Assembly (NCBI GenBank): GCA_036557225.1
Contig: DATBHX010000132.1
Span: 13,055 to 77,054, forward strand
DNA: 64,000 nucleotides
Direction of reading: 5' to 3'
Origin: Angelobacter sp036557225
Lineage (GTDB): Bacteria; Acidobacteriota; Terriglobia; Terriglobales; Acidobacteriaceae
In this document: positions 1-8,669 of the stretch, piece by piece
Layout of the letters: each line of letters begins with the position of its first letter
How positions within the stretch are numbered: the stretch's first letter is position 1
Made by a program: the position numbers and the translations under genes
Notes under the pieces: model-generated
Seen by the model: the letters and a program-made list of their open reading frames with translations, nothing else
Database searches by the model: none
What the model was told of the DNA's origin: nothing

Positions 1-1276
1 CCAGATTGAGCGCTGCTTTGGCCAGCGTTGACGTTCGCACCACGGCATCATCACCGGCCAGGGGTACCGTTCCTGCATATTGCGCAAACTGAATCGCGCC
101 CTGTCGCAAAGCGGAAAAGCCGTCGATTTCATCATTGGTCATCGCCGGATAGCGCATGCGCAGCAGGAATTTAAACGCAGCACGTTCCGCGGAGAGCTGG
201 ATCGTATCAAGTCCTGGAGCCATCTCAGTAACGGCGCCGACAGCGACGGATTGAATGGGGCCGCCCCGCGCCGCAAGATGGATGGCAGCAGATTTGTCGG
301 CACTGACTTCCGCAACGCCAGAGATCACCGGCGATCCGGAGTTGAACCAGTTAAAAACACTGCGCACAAACCTGGCCACAGAACCGATGTCGAGGCCTGC
401 CGACGTTCTCAGCTGCAGGTTTTCGACCGCCTGGTCCAGCTGTATTTCGTGCAGTTTCCATTCCAGGCTGAGGCCTTCTGCCGCCGGCACAAGCACCAGC
501 AATGGCAGATCACTCGAAAGAAATTCGCTGATCACGGCCGGCTCATACTCGGCCGGAGGCGTTGGCCGCAGGAGCAGAAGTTTTGGCTGCCACAGCTCGC
601 GCGCAAGCTCATGACCGAGCCGCGCAAGCGCATCCAAAACAGCGTCCGTAGGAACCCCGGTTCGCGATTCGTCCGCTACCGAGACTTCTTTCAGCGGCAG
701 CATGCGCCAGCTGGTTTTGCCTCGATCACCATACCATTTGCCGCGCTGCCATAGCCGCCAGAGCTTGCGCGCGCCCAGCAACAGCAGCGCGCACCCAACC
801 ACGATCCCGATCGCGAGAAGCGTCTGGCGAAACCAGCTGGGAGTAATGGTGACAAAAAAATCGTGAAGGCTCATGGAACTTGCAGCCTTCATGATTTCCC
901 GGGCGCGCTCTTGCTGCTGCGGCTGGGGCGCCGAATAGACCCATTTCGAAGCCAGAGCCACAGCGTCAGACTTCTTGTTCTGCAGCAGCTTTGCCCCGGC
1001 ATCGTTGAGGTCCTGGTCAACCAGCATGCGCGCGGCGGCATCGAGACAAGCCTTGGCGAGAACATTGCTGGGGTCGAGCTTGAGCGCCGCATCGCAATTG
1101 GTTTGCGCGTCTGCCAGACGGCCCAGGTGGAGATCGTTGTTGCCGATCGAAGCCAGCGTCTGCGCCTGGCTTCCTGACTGGCCGGATTGCGGGCCGCCAG
1201 CTTCCTGCGCTACGCCACACCATGGCGCAACGACCAGAGCAGTACCAATCAGCACGGCAAAGGACACAGCACGCAT
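1..1276 (-). CDS. TPR-like membrane protein, C-terminus cut by window edge
   Basis: The reading frame is open from an ATG at 1276 down to base 1, giving 425 codons with no stop, so the C-terminus lies outside the window. AGGAG sits just upstream of the ATG and fixes the start. The protein has a Sec-type signal (residues 1-24, ending near GVAQE), one or two TPR-like helical hairpins (about 40-85, with an ALKLDPSN element typical of TPRs), one membrane helix at about 151-169, then a large domain that I do not recognise. It is probably an envelope protein with a periplasmic TPR part and a cytoplasmic C-terminal domain. It is divergent from the arylsulfatase gene. No function can be assigned from what is visible. 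Confidence 0.7.
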   Translation of the reverse strand, partial: MRAVSFAVLIGTALVVAPWCGVAQEAGGPQSGQSGSQAQTLASIGNNDLHLGRLADAQTNCDAALKLDPSNVLAKACLDAAARMLVDQDLNDAGAKLLQNKKSDAVALASKWVYSAPQPQQQERAREIMKAASSMSLHDFFVTITPSWFRQTLLAIGIVVGCALLLLGARKLWRLWQRGKWYGDRGKTSWRMLPLKEVSVADESRTGVPTDAVLDALARLGHELARELWQPKLLLLRPTPPAEYEPAVISEFLSSDLPLLVLVPAAEGLSLEWKLHEIQLDQAVENLQLRTSAGLDIGSVARFVRSVFNWFNSGSPVISGVAEVSADKSAAIHLAARGGPIQSVAVGAVTEMAPGLDTIQLSAERAAFKFLLRMRYPAMTNDEIDGFSALRQGAIQFAQYAGTVPLAGDDAVVRTSTLAKAALNL

Positions 1277-1595
1277 CACTTGTCTCCTGAGCTAGCCCGC
1301 GCACATCCGGCTTCTTTGTAACCGCTAAGCGTACCATCCCCTGTCGGGAGATGTCTCTCCTGCCCTGCCGTTCCCGCTTGAATGCGGTTAAATCCACGTA
1401 ATTTCGATTGAGCGCAGGGCAACCGATCTCCTCCAATCCGGCCCGGGAATAGCCCGCCGTCTCCTGCCTTACTTCCAACTAAAGGGAAAGCAATTCTGGG
1501 ATTCGTGTCCCAACGCAACTCGCCGGTGCGCGTCGATCCGGACCCCAAGTGACACATAAGAACGAATTCCACTGCAATCCTAAGGAGTCCAGTTC
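1277..1595. other. Divergent intergenic region
   Basis: This 319-bp gap separates two divergent genes and must hold both promoters. I see the ribosome binding sites at each end, and a small hairpin-like element (GGAGA TGTC TCTCC, about 1337-1350). I see no RNA gene, convincing operator or coding frame. Confidence 0.5.
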
Positions 1596-3128
1596 ATGGC
1601 ACAAAAAGTTACGGAGATGCAAAAGAAGCCGAACATTCTCATTATCTGGGGCGATGACATCGGATGGTTCAACCTGAGCGCTTACAACAACGGCATCATG
1701 GGCTATCGCACCCCCCATATTGACCGGGTAGCGAAAGAAGGATGCTTATTCACTGACTGGTACGGCCAGCAGAGTTGCACCGCGGGCCGCGCCGCTTTCA
1801 TCACCGGTCAATCGCCGATCCGCACCGGACTGACAAAAGTTGGGTTGCCGGGAGCCGATCTCGGCCTGCAGCCGGAAGATCCGACGATTGCCGATCTGCT
1901 GAAACCGCTGGGCTATGCGACCGGCCAGTTCGGTAAGAACCACCTTGGAGATCGTGATGAGTTTCTGCCGACCGCACACGGCTTCGACGAGTTCTTCGGC
2001 AATCTCTATCACCTGAACGCCGAGCAGGAACCTGAAAATCCTGACTATCCCAAGGACCCGGAGTTCAAGAAAAAGTTTGGGCCACGCGGCGTGCTCAAGA
2101 GCTGGGCGAATCCGGATGGCACACAAAAGATCGAGAACACTGGCCCTCTCAACACCAAGCGAATGGAAACTGTGGACGAGGAGTTTTTGGCTGCAAGCCT
2201 TGACTTCATCGAGCGGCAGCACAAAGCCGGTAAACCGTTCTTTTGCTGGTTCAACTCCACTCGAATGCATGTCTTCACGCACCTGAAGAAGGAATCGCAA
2301 GGGGTGACCGGGCTGGGAACTTACCCGGACGGAATGGTGGAGCATGATGGCCATGTTGGCCAGTTGCTCAAGAAGCTTGACGATCTTGGTATCACCGACA
2401 ACACGCTGGTGATGTATTCGACCGACAACGGCGCCGAAGTCATGAGCTGGCCCGATGGCGGTTCCACGCCGTTCCGTGGCGAGAAGGACACGAACTATGA
2501 AGGCGGCTGGCGTGTTCCATGCGCCATCCGTTGGCCCGGCGTAATCAAGCCCGGGACCGTCTCCAACGAAATGTTTTCCCACACTGACATGCTGCCCACC
2601 CTGCTTGCCGCCGCCGGCGAGCCGGACATCGTGGAAAGGCTCAAGAAGGGCCACAAAGCCGGAAATAAAACATTCAAAGTCTGCATTGACGGCTACAACC
2701 TGTTGCCCCTCCTGAAGGGCGAGGTGAAGGAGAACCCGCGCAAGGGCTTCATCTACTGGAGCGATGACGGCGACCTCATGGCGCTGCGCGTTGGCAACTG
2801 GAAAGCTACTTTCATGGAGCAACGCAAGGAAGGGTTCGCCGTCTGGTCAGAGCCTTTTGTCTCATTGCGCTTACCCAAGATTTTCAACCTGCGCAGCGAC
2901 CCCTTTGAGAGGGCCGACACGGAAGCCGACATGTTCTACGCCAAGTGGCTGGCGGATCGGGCATTTCTCCTTGTGCCCGCCCAGGCCATTGTTGCCCAAT
3001 TCCTCAAGACCTTTGAACAGTTCCCGCCACGTCAGAAGCCTTCCAGCTTCAGCGTTGACCAGGCCCTGGAAAAAGCACGGCAGCAGGAAGCAGCCATGTC
3101 CAAGGCGATCGGGGGTGGCGTGAAGTAA
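1596..3128 (+). CDS. Arylsulfatase (sulfatase family S1)
   Basis: A 510-residue sulfatase of the alkaline-phosphatase superfamily that should hydrolyse sulfate esters. The metal-binding Asp pair lies at residues 20-21 (WGDDIGW). The formylglycine motif CTAGR starts at Cys61, so it is a Cys-type enzyme needing a formylglycine-generating or radical-SAM maturase, neither of which is in the window. GKNHLGD supplies further active-site residues, and the length suits the family. AAGGAG precedes the ATG by 9 bases. Unlike most sulfatases it has no visible signal peptide, since PNILIIWGDD begins at residue 12, so it may act in the cytoplasm or be exported already folded. A methyltransferase gene follows after 45 bp. 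The substrate is unknown. Confidence 0.9.
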   Translation: MAQKVTEMQKKPNILIIWGDDIGWFNLSAYNNGIMGYRTPHIDRVAKEGCLFTDWYGQQSCTAGRAAFITGQSPIRTGLTKVGLPGADLGLQPEDPTIADLLKPLGYATGQFGKNHLGDRDEFLPTAHGFDEFFGNLYHLNAEQEPENPDYPKDPEFKKKFGPRGVLKSWANPDGTQKIENTGPLNTKRMETVDEEFLAASLDFIERQHKAGKPFFCWFNSTRMHVFTHLKKESQGVTGLGTYPDGMVEHDGHVGQLLKKLDDLGITDNTLVMYSTDNGAEVMSWPDGGSTPFRGEKDTNYEGGWRVPCAIRWPGVIKPGTVSNEMFSHTDMLPTLLAAAGEPDIVERLKKGHKAGNKTFKVCIDGYNLLPLLKGEVKENPRKGFIYWSDDGDLMALRVGNWKATFMEQRKEGFAVWSEPFVSLRLPKIFNLRSDPFERADTEADMFYAKWLADRAFLLVPAQAIVAQFLKTFEQFPPRQKPSSFSVDQALEKARQQEAAMSKAIGGGVK

Positions 3129-3173
3129 GAAAGGAAAGAAGAAGGTTCTTCGCAGTAGGACTCGAGCGACAAA

Positions 3174-4439
3174 ATGAGAATCGAACTAGACGCGGAGCGA
3201 AGCCAGGGATCGCCCAACGGTGGTACCGTCGGACTCCGCGAGTTCTACGAACGAATGCCCTATCCGGCGCCGCTCGCCAGCCTGGACGAACACCGTGAGC
3301 TGTACAGAAATCCGGAACGACGCCGCGCGCTGTTTCATTTGCTCTGGCCAACCGAGCGGCCTCGCGACAATCAGGAAATCCTGATCGCCGGCTGCGGCAC
3401 CTCGCAGGCCGCCCGGTATGCCCTGCGCGAACCGAATGCTCGCATCACCGCGATCGACATCAGCAAGACCAGTCTGACTCATACGCTGCAACTCCAGGAA
3501 AAATATCAGATCGGCAACCTTATCCTCCGCCAGCTTTCGCTCCTCAACGTGCAGGAGCTCGGCCAGACATTCGATCACATCGTCTGCACCGGCGTCCTTC
3601 ATCATCTGTCCGATCCCGACGCCGGCTTACAGGCTCTCCGCAGTGTCCTGAAACGCGACGGCGCCATGCAGATCATGGTCTACGCCGGCTATGGGCGCGC
3701 CGGGATCTACATGATGCGGGAGTACTGCCGGCTGCTTGCGATCACTCCAGCAAAACCGGAGCTGCAGGCGCTGGCTGCAACGCTCGGCTGTTTGCCACAG
3801 GAACACCCCCTGTCGCATCTGGTCGGCAAGGCTGCGGATTTTCGCAATCCTGATGCGCTGGCCGATGCTTTTCTCCATCCTCAGGACCGCGCCTTCACCG
3901 TGCCGCAAGTCTATGAGTGGCTCAATCGCTGCGGAATGTCCTTTGGACGCTGGATGGAGCAGGCTCCTTACCTTCCGCAATGCGGGGCCGTGGCAAGAAC
4001 GCCCCATGCCGCCCGTCTAAGCAATCTCCCGGAAGAGTCTCAACACGCGGCCGCCGAACTGTTTCGCGGGACGATCACGCAGCACAGCTTTGTCGCTTAT
4101 CGCGGCGATCGGCCCGCAGAAAGTCAGCCCATCCATTTCACCGGGGAGCAATGGCGCACCTACGTTCCCATTCGCCTGCCGTGGACTGTCTGCGCTCGCG
4201 ACCGCGTCCCTCCCGGCAGCGTAGCTGTGCTGCTCAATCGCGCCCACCGGCATCCCGATCTCGTGCTGCCGATGAATGCCGCGCAGCATCGGCTGTTCAA
4301 CGAAATCGACGGGCGCCGGACGCTGGGGGAGATTGCCCGGAATTCGGGTAAGGATCAGAGTCACACCCTGGAACTCTTTCAACGCCTCTGGCAATACGAC
4401 CAGATTGTGTTCGACGCCTCGCAGGCAGGTGCGGTGTGA
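3174..4439 (+). CDS. SAM-dependent methyltransferase with C-terminal extension
   Basis: A 421-residue protein with a class I SAM-methyltransferase fold. Motif I is IAGCGTSQ (71-78), the acidic end of strand 2 is AIDIS (93-97), and motif IV is VLHHLSDP (141-148). The N-terminal FYERMPYP stretch is typical of a family often found beside peptide- or glycan-modifying genes. The last 150 residues form a second domain; its end (about 355-415, with LFNEIDGRRTLGEIA) resembles a small winged-helix or PqqD-like module. It lies 45 bp after the sulfatase on the same strand and may be co-transcribed. The substrate is unknown. Confidence 0.75.
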   Translation: MRIELDAERSQGSPNGGTVGLREFYERMPYPAPLASLDEHRELYRNPERRRALFHLLWPTERPRDNQEILIAGCGTSQAARYALREPNARITAIDISKTSLTHTLQLQEKYQIGNLILRQLSLLNVQELGQTFDHIVCTGVLHHLSDPDAGLQALRSVLKRDGAMQIMVYAGYGRAGIYMMREYCRLLAITPAKPELQALAATLGCLPQEHPLSHLVGKAADFRNPDALADAFLHPQDRAFTVPQVYEWLNRCGMSFGRWMEQAPYLPQCGAVARTPHAARLSNLPEESQHAAAELFRGTITQHSFVAYRGDRPAESQPIHFTGEQWRTYVPIRLPWTVCARDRVPPGSVAVLLNRAHRHPDLVLPMNAAQHRLFNEIDGRRTLGEIARNSGKDQSHTLELFQRLWQYDQIVFDASQAGAV

Positions 4440-4544
4440 ATAGCGTCCCCGGCACAGAAGTTTCCCGGATTTTCCTGGCCACGATTCGAACTGGGCTTCA
4501 GTTGGAACCTGCTCTCGGCACGGCGCAAGCGAATTGAGGTATCT

Positions 4545-6971
4545 ATGTCTGTCTTTCAAAATATGACCAGGCGCAAGCTCACGTCAGCTTGCCTGCTCTT
4601 GATCTTCTTATATGCGCAAGTCTTTGCCGGCGCCGTTGCGCAACAAACGCAACCCGCCGCCGCACCCAAGCCGTCGAAACAGGCCACCGGCAGTGCCCCG
4701 GGACAGGACCCGGGATGGCCGCGTCAGATAGAAAAAAACGGCACAACTCTGGTCTATTACCAGCCGCAGATTGATGAATGGAAAGATTACAAGGAACTGC
4801 TCTGTCGCGTTGCGTTCTCGCTCAAACCCAAAGGTGGGAAGGAGGTGCTTGGCGTGGCCTCACTGCAGGCGGGAACCATGGTCGATACAAATGAGCACAC
4901 CGCCTACATCCGCGATATTCAAGTCCAGAGCGTTCGCTTTCCCTCGCTTGACCCGCAAACCGCCACGCAGATGGAACAGACCTTCCGTGACATGGTGCCC
5001 AGCGGAGGCGAGCCCATCTCCACCGACCGCATTATGGCCGACCTCGAAAAAGGCAAAACCGCAGGCAATCCGGTAGCGGTCAAGACGGATCCGCCCCAGA
5101 TCTTCTATAGCACCAAGCCGGCAATTCTGCTGATGGTCGAAGGCAAGCCCGTGCTTGCTCCGGTCGAGAAGACCAACTTGCAATTCGTCGTCAACACCAA
5201 CTGGAACATCATCTTCGATAAATCCAAGAAGTCTTACTATCTGGCCCACCAAAAAGGCTGGCTCACTGCCAAAGACCTCAAAGGGCCATGGACGCCGACG
5301 CAGGAACTTCCCAAAGACATGCAGAAACTTCCCGCCGATGAAATGTGGGCCGATGTCAAAAAACTCGTGCCTGCGCCGCCACCGTCAGGCGCGGTGCCGC
5401 AGGTGTTCTTCAGCGATAAGCCGGCAGAGCTGATCCTGACCAAAGGCGCTCCGGTTTACAGCAAAATCCCCGGCACCAAATTGCTCTACGTCAGCAACAC
5501 GGAAAACGACGTCTTCCTGGACGACACAAACAAACAATTCTACGTGCTGCTCTCCGGCCGCTGGTTCCGCAGCCAGTCCCCCGAAGGCCCATGGACCTAT
5601 GCCGGCAACGATCTTCCTCCTGATTTCGCCAAGATCCCTCCGAACTCTCCCAAGGCCGCGGTGCTCGCTTCGGTGCCCGGAACAATCCAGGCGGCTGACG
5701 CCGTCATGCTGGCGCAGATCCCTGCAACGGCGGTGATCAACAAAGCTGAAGCGGAGAAGAAGGTCAAGGTGGCTTATGACGGTAGTCCGGAATTCAAGCC
5801 AATCGAAAACACCTCGCTGCAGTACGCCACCAACACCCAGGACAAGGTAATCAAAGTAGGCGATCTCTACTACCTCTGCTTTGAAGGTGTGTGGTTCATG
5901 TCCAAAGACCCAAACGGTCCATGGAAGACCGCGGACTCTGTACCCAAGGAAATCTATACCATTCCTCCCAGCTCGCCGGTCTATAACGTCACCTACGTTA
6001 CGCAGGGCAACGCCACGGAAGATACGGTCGAATCGAATACCGCTGCGGGCTACTTTGGAATGTTCGTCATCGGCATGACCGCCGGTCTGGCTATCGGATA
6101 CGGCACGGGCTACTACTATCCTCCTTATGTCTACTACGGCGGAGCATATCCCGTGTATCGCGGCTGGCCCGCGACCTACGGCGTCGGCGCCGTTTACAGT
6201 CCATATCGCGGAGCCTATGGATACGGACGCGCCGCCTACGGCCCCTACGGCGCAGCCGGCTCGTCGGCCTGGTACAACCCGAATACCGGCAGATACGGCC
6301 GCACCACATCGCGACAGAGTTACTACGGCGGCGGTCGCACAGCTTCCACCGCCTACAATCCCTGGACCGGCGGACGCGGCGGCACCGTCCAGGGCCACAA
6401 TCCTTACGGGCAGTGGGGACGCTCCGCCGCTGCCCGTGGCGACGATTGGGTCCGGTCTGGCCATGTAACCACCGCGCGTGGCACAACCGGCGCTTACCGA
6501 TCATCTGAAGGTGCTGGCGTCGTCAGCAATCGTGCCAACGGCACGGTGGCGCGCACCAATAACGGCGTCTATGCCGGTAACGACGGAAATGTCTACCGCA
6601 GAAACTCCTCCGGCAACTGGAGCCAGTACAACAACGGAAATGGGGACTGGGACCAGGTAAAAGCCACCGACCAGCAAAAGCAGAACGCGCGCAACCAGGC
6701 GCAGCAGAACGCCCAGTCCCGGCAGCAGACCGCGCAACAAAACCTTCAGAACAGAGAGGGCTCCCAGCTTCCTCAAGGCGACCGCTCTCAAGCCGCGCAG
6801 AACCTGCAGAACTCTCGCAGCAGCGGATCAACTCCGCAGGTCTCCCAGAAAACCATGGACGGACTCAACAGTGCCGCGCAGTCCCGGCAGAGCGGGCAGT
6901 CACGCACACAGTCATTCCAGCGTAGCGGCGGAGGAGGCGCACGTGCCCGGGGCGGCGGCCGGCGCAGATGA
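4545..6971 (+). CDS. Secreted repeat protein with Gly/Tyr-rich and Gln/Asn-rich tail
   Basis: An 808-residue protein with a Sec signal (about 1-33). Three internal repeats of about 100-120 residues are visible, each ending in a Trp-rich motif: KGWLTAKDLKGPW (about 238-250), GRWFRSQSPEGPW (about 338-350) and GVWFMSKDPNGPW (about 448-460). A hydrophobic Gly/Tyr-rich segment follows (about 503-620, with a possible membrane helix at its start), then a Gln/Asn-rich low-complexity region (about 700-790) and an Arg/Gly-rich end. The family occurs in Acidobacteriota and Proteobacteria, where it is sometimes labelled carbohydrate-binding family V/XII; that label is weakly founded. It is probably a cell-surface protein. 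The function is unknown. Confidence 0.7.
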   Translation: MSVFQNMTRRKLTSACLLLIFLYAQVFAGAVAQQTQPAAAPKPSKQATGSAPGQDPGWPRQIEKNGTTLVYYQPQIDEWKDYKELLCRVAFSLKPKGGKEVLGVASLQAGTMVDTNEHTAYIRDIQVQSVRFPSLDPQTATQMEQTFRDMVPSGGEPISTDRIMADLEKGKTAGNPVAVKTDPPQIFYSTKPAILLMVEGKPVLAPVEKTNLQFVVNTNWNIIFDKSKKSYYLAHQKGWLTAKDLKGPWTPTQELPKDMQKLPADEMWADVKKLVPAPPPSGAVPQVFFSDKPAELILTKGAPVYSKIPGTKLLYVSNTENDVFLDDTNKQFYVLLSGRWFRSQSPEGPWTYAGNDLPPDFAKIPPNSPKAAVLASVPGTIQAADAVMLAQIPATAVINKAEAEKKVKVAYDGSPEFKPIENTSLQYATNTQDKVIKVGDLYYLCFEGVWFMSKDPNGPWKTADSVPKEIYTIPPSSPVYNVTYVTQGNATEDTVESNTAAGYFGMFVIGMTAGLAIGYGTGYYYPPYVYYGGAYPVYRGWPATYGVGAVYSPYRGAYGYGRAAYGPYGAAGSSAWYNPNTGRYGRTTSRQSYYGGGRTASTAYNPWTGGRGGTVQGHNPYGQWGRSAAARGDDWVRSGHVTTARGTTGAYRSSEGAGVVSNRANGTVARTNNGVYAGNDGNVYRRNSSGNWSQYNNGNGDWDQVKATDQQKQNARNQAQQNAQSRQQTAQQNLQNREGSQLPQGDRSQAAQNLQNSRSSGSTPQVSQKTMDGLNSAAQSRQSGQSRTQSFQRSGGGGARARGGGRRR

Positions 6972-7042
6972 ATTACAACCTGAACTGAAGTTGCTTGGAG
7001 TTATTTAAGCCAAATCAGCGAATCATTAAAAAGGAGTTGATC

Positions 7043-7639
7043 ATGCCAACCGGCGAACCACAAACCAATGCAGTTCCCGATGCCGTCAATCATCGAGTGA
7101 GGAACCACGTTCTTCTCGCGGCCCTCCTTCTGGCCATCGCAAGCTCACTTGGCGCACAGGAGCCTGCGGCGTCTCCAGGTCAGAAGCCGCAACAACCGGC
7201 AGCTCCTTCGACTGACCAGAAGACAACCGAGGACCGCGCGGCCGATGCCAACGTCGATTTAATGCGGAAAAACATTCGCGCGGAGCGGAAAAAGATCGTG
7301 GCCGCGAACATGCCTCTGACCGAGGCGGAAGCCACCAAGTTCTGGCCTCTCTACGAACGCTATATCGGCGAAACCATCAAAGTAAATGATGCTCGCTACG
7401 CGCTCATCAAGGAGTATTCGCAGAATTACACGAATATTACAGATGCGCAGGCGGACAGCTACATCAAGCGTTGGGTGGCGCTCGACGGCGACAATACGCA
7501 ACTCCGGATCAAGTACATCCCTGAGTTTGAAAAAGTGATCTCGCACAAAAAAACAGCGCTGTTCTTCCAGATCGACAGACGGCTCAGCATGATGGTAGAG
7601 CTGCAGCTCGCTTCGCAGATTCCGCTCATCGAGCCCTGA
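7043..7639 (+). CDS. Secreted helical protein of unknown function
   Basis: A 198-residue protein. The start at 7043 is preferred over an upstream one at 6995 because AAAGGAG lies directly before it. A signal peptide ends near residue 36 (SSLGAQE), followed by a Pro/Gln/Ala-rich linker and a helical domain with many charged residues. Its KFWPLYERYIGE segment recalls Spy/CpxP-like or heavy-metal-resistance periplasmic helical proteins, but I cannot show homology. It precedes the MetA_deg-like gene by 66 bp on the same strand, so the two may form an operon. Confidence 0.65.
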   Translation: MPTGEPQTNAVPDAVNHRVRNHVLLAALLLAIASSLGAQEPAASPGQKPQQPAAPSTDQKTTEDRAADANVDLMRKNIRAERKKIVAANMPLTEAEATKFWPLYERYIGETIKVNDARYALIKEYSQNYTNITDAQADSYIKRWVALDGDNTQLRIKYIPEFEKVISHKKTALFFQIDRRLSMMVELQLASQIPLIEP

Positions 7640-7705
7640 CCGTTCGAGAGAGCATGCGCGGCTGAGCTGGCAGCCCGATGAGAGGAGGCTTGAAAGGAGC
7701 GCCAT

Positions 7706-8665
7706 ATACATCGAAAGCGCGGTCCAATTTCGATCATCCGCCAGGCATGCGCAGCTTTCGCCTGCATCGCTCTCTTCGCGCTGACCGCCCCGCTCGCAGC
7801 ACAGGACCTTGAGCCGCGCGCCTATTCCGCCTCTCCCACCGGAGCGAATTTTGTCGTCGTCGGCTTTGCTCGCTCCAGTGGCGGTGTTGTTACCGATCCA
7901 TCACTTCCCGTCACAGACACGAATGCCACTATTCACAGCGCGGTCTTTGGCCTGGGCCGCACTTTCGGCTTCTTCGGCCGGCAGGCTCTGGTAACCGCAG
8001 CCCTGCCCTACGCCTGGGGTGACATCTCGGGCAAAGTCGGTCCGCAACTACAAGAGGCGAGCATTACGCGCTCCGGCTTGGCCGATCTCCGGGCAAAATT
8101 TTCCATCAACCTGCATGGTAGCCCAGCAATGTCGCCGCGAGAATTCGCCAAGGCCAGGCATCGCTCAATCATCGTGGGCGCCAGCCTGACCCTGCAAGCG
8201 CCGACCGGGCAATACGGCTCAACCAAGCTGATCAACCTGGGAACCAATCGCTGGGCGCTGCGACCCGAGATGGGAGTTTCCTATCCCTGGAAGAAATTCT
8301 ATTTCGACCTCTACGCCGGGGCCTGGTTCTTCACCGGCAACGACAATTTCTTTCCCGGTAACAGCGTGCGCCATCAGGACCCTCTTCCCAGCTTGCAGGC
8401 GCATGTCAGTTACACCGTCCGACCCAAATTGTGGCTCGCCTTTGACGGCACCTGGTACACCGGCGGCGAGGCCTTTGTGAACGGCGGCCTTGCCTCACAA
8501 AGGCAGAACAATAGCCGCCTGGGAGTAACTCTTTCCCTGCCTGTAAACAAACACCAGTCACTGAAGATTGCCTATAGTGACGGCGTTACCGCTCGCGTAG
8601 GAACGAACTTTAATACCCTGTCCGTGACCTGGCAGTTCCTGTGGTTTGATCACCCGCAACGATGA
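7706..8665 (+). CDS. MetA-pathway-type outer-membrane beta-barrel protein with non-canonical start
   Basis: The frame is open from the TGA at 7691 to the TGA at 8663, yet has no ATG, GTG or TTG before a TTG at 8078, which lies deep inside the conserved domain. AAGGAG at 7694-7699 is followed six bases later by ATA at 7706. Reading from there gives a Lys/Arg-rich n-region, a hydrophobic core and a cleavage site near PLAAQD, which is a convincing signal peptide, then about 290 residues of beta-rich sequence (LVTAALPYAWG, LTLQAPTGQY, KLWLAFDGTWYTGG). This resembles the 'putative MetA-pathway of phenol degradation' family of outer-membrane channels. ATA may be a real rare start, a mutated ATG or a sequence error. 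Confidence 0.65.
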   Translation: MHRKRGPISIIRQACAAFACIALFALTAPLAAQDLEPRAYSASPTGANFVVVGFARSSGGVVTDPSLPVTDTNATIHSAVFGLGRTFGFFGRQALVTAALPYAWGDISGKVGPQLQEASITRSGLADLRAKFSINLHGSPAMSPREFAKARHRSIIVGASLTLQAPTGQYGSTKLINLGTNRWALRPEMGVSYPWKKFYFDLYAGAWFFTGNDNFFPGNSVRHQDPLPSLQAHVSYTVRPKLWLAFDGTWYTGGEAFVNGGLASQRQNNSRLGVTLSLPVNKHQSLKIAYSDGVTARVGTNFNTLSVTWQFLWFDHPQR

Positions 8666-8669
8666 ACCG

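Noticed and set aside
1746..2822. Long minus-strand open frame opposite the arylsulfatase gene
   Set aside because: It is a shadow of a gene with clear catalytic motifs; the antisense product has no recognisable domain and lacks a ribosome site.
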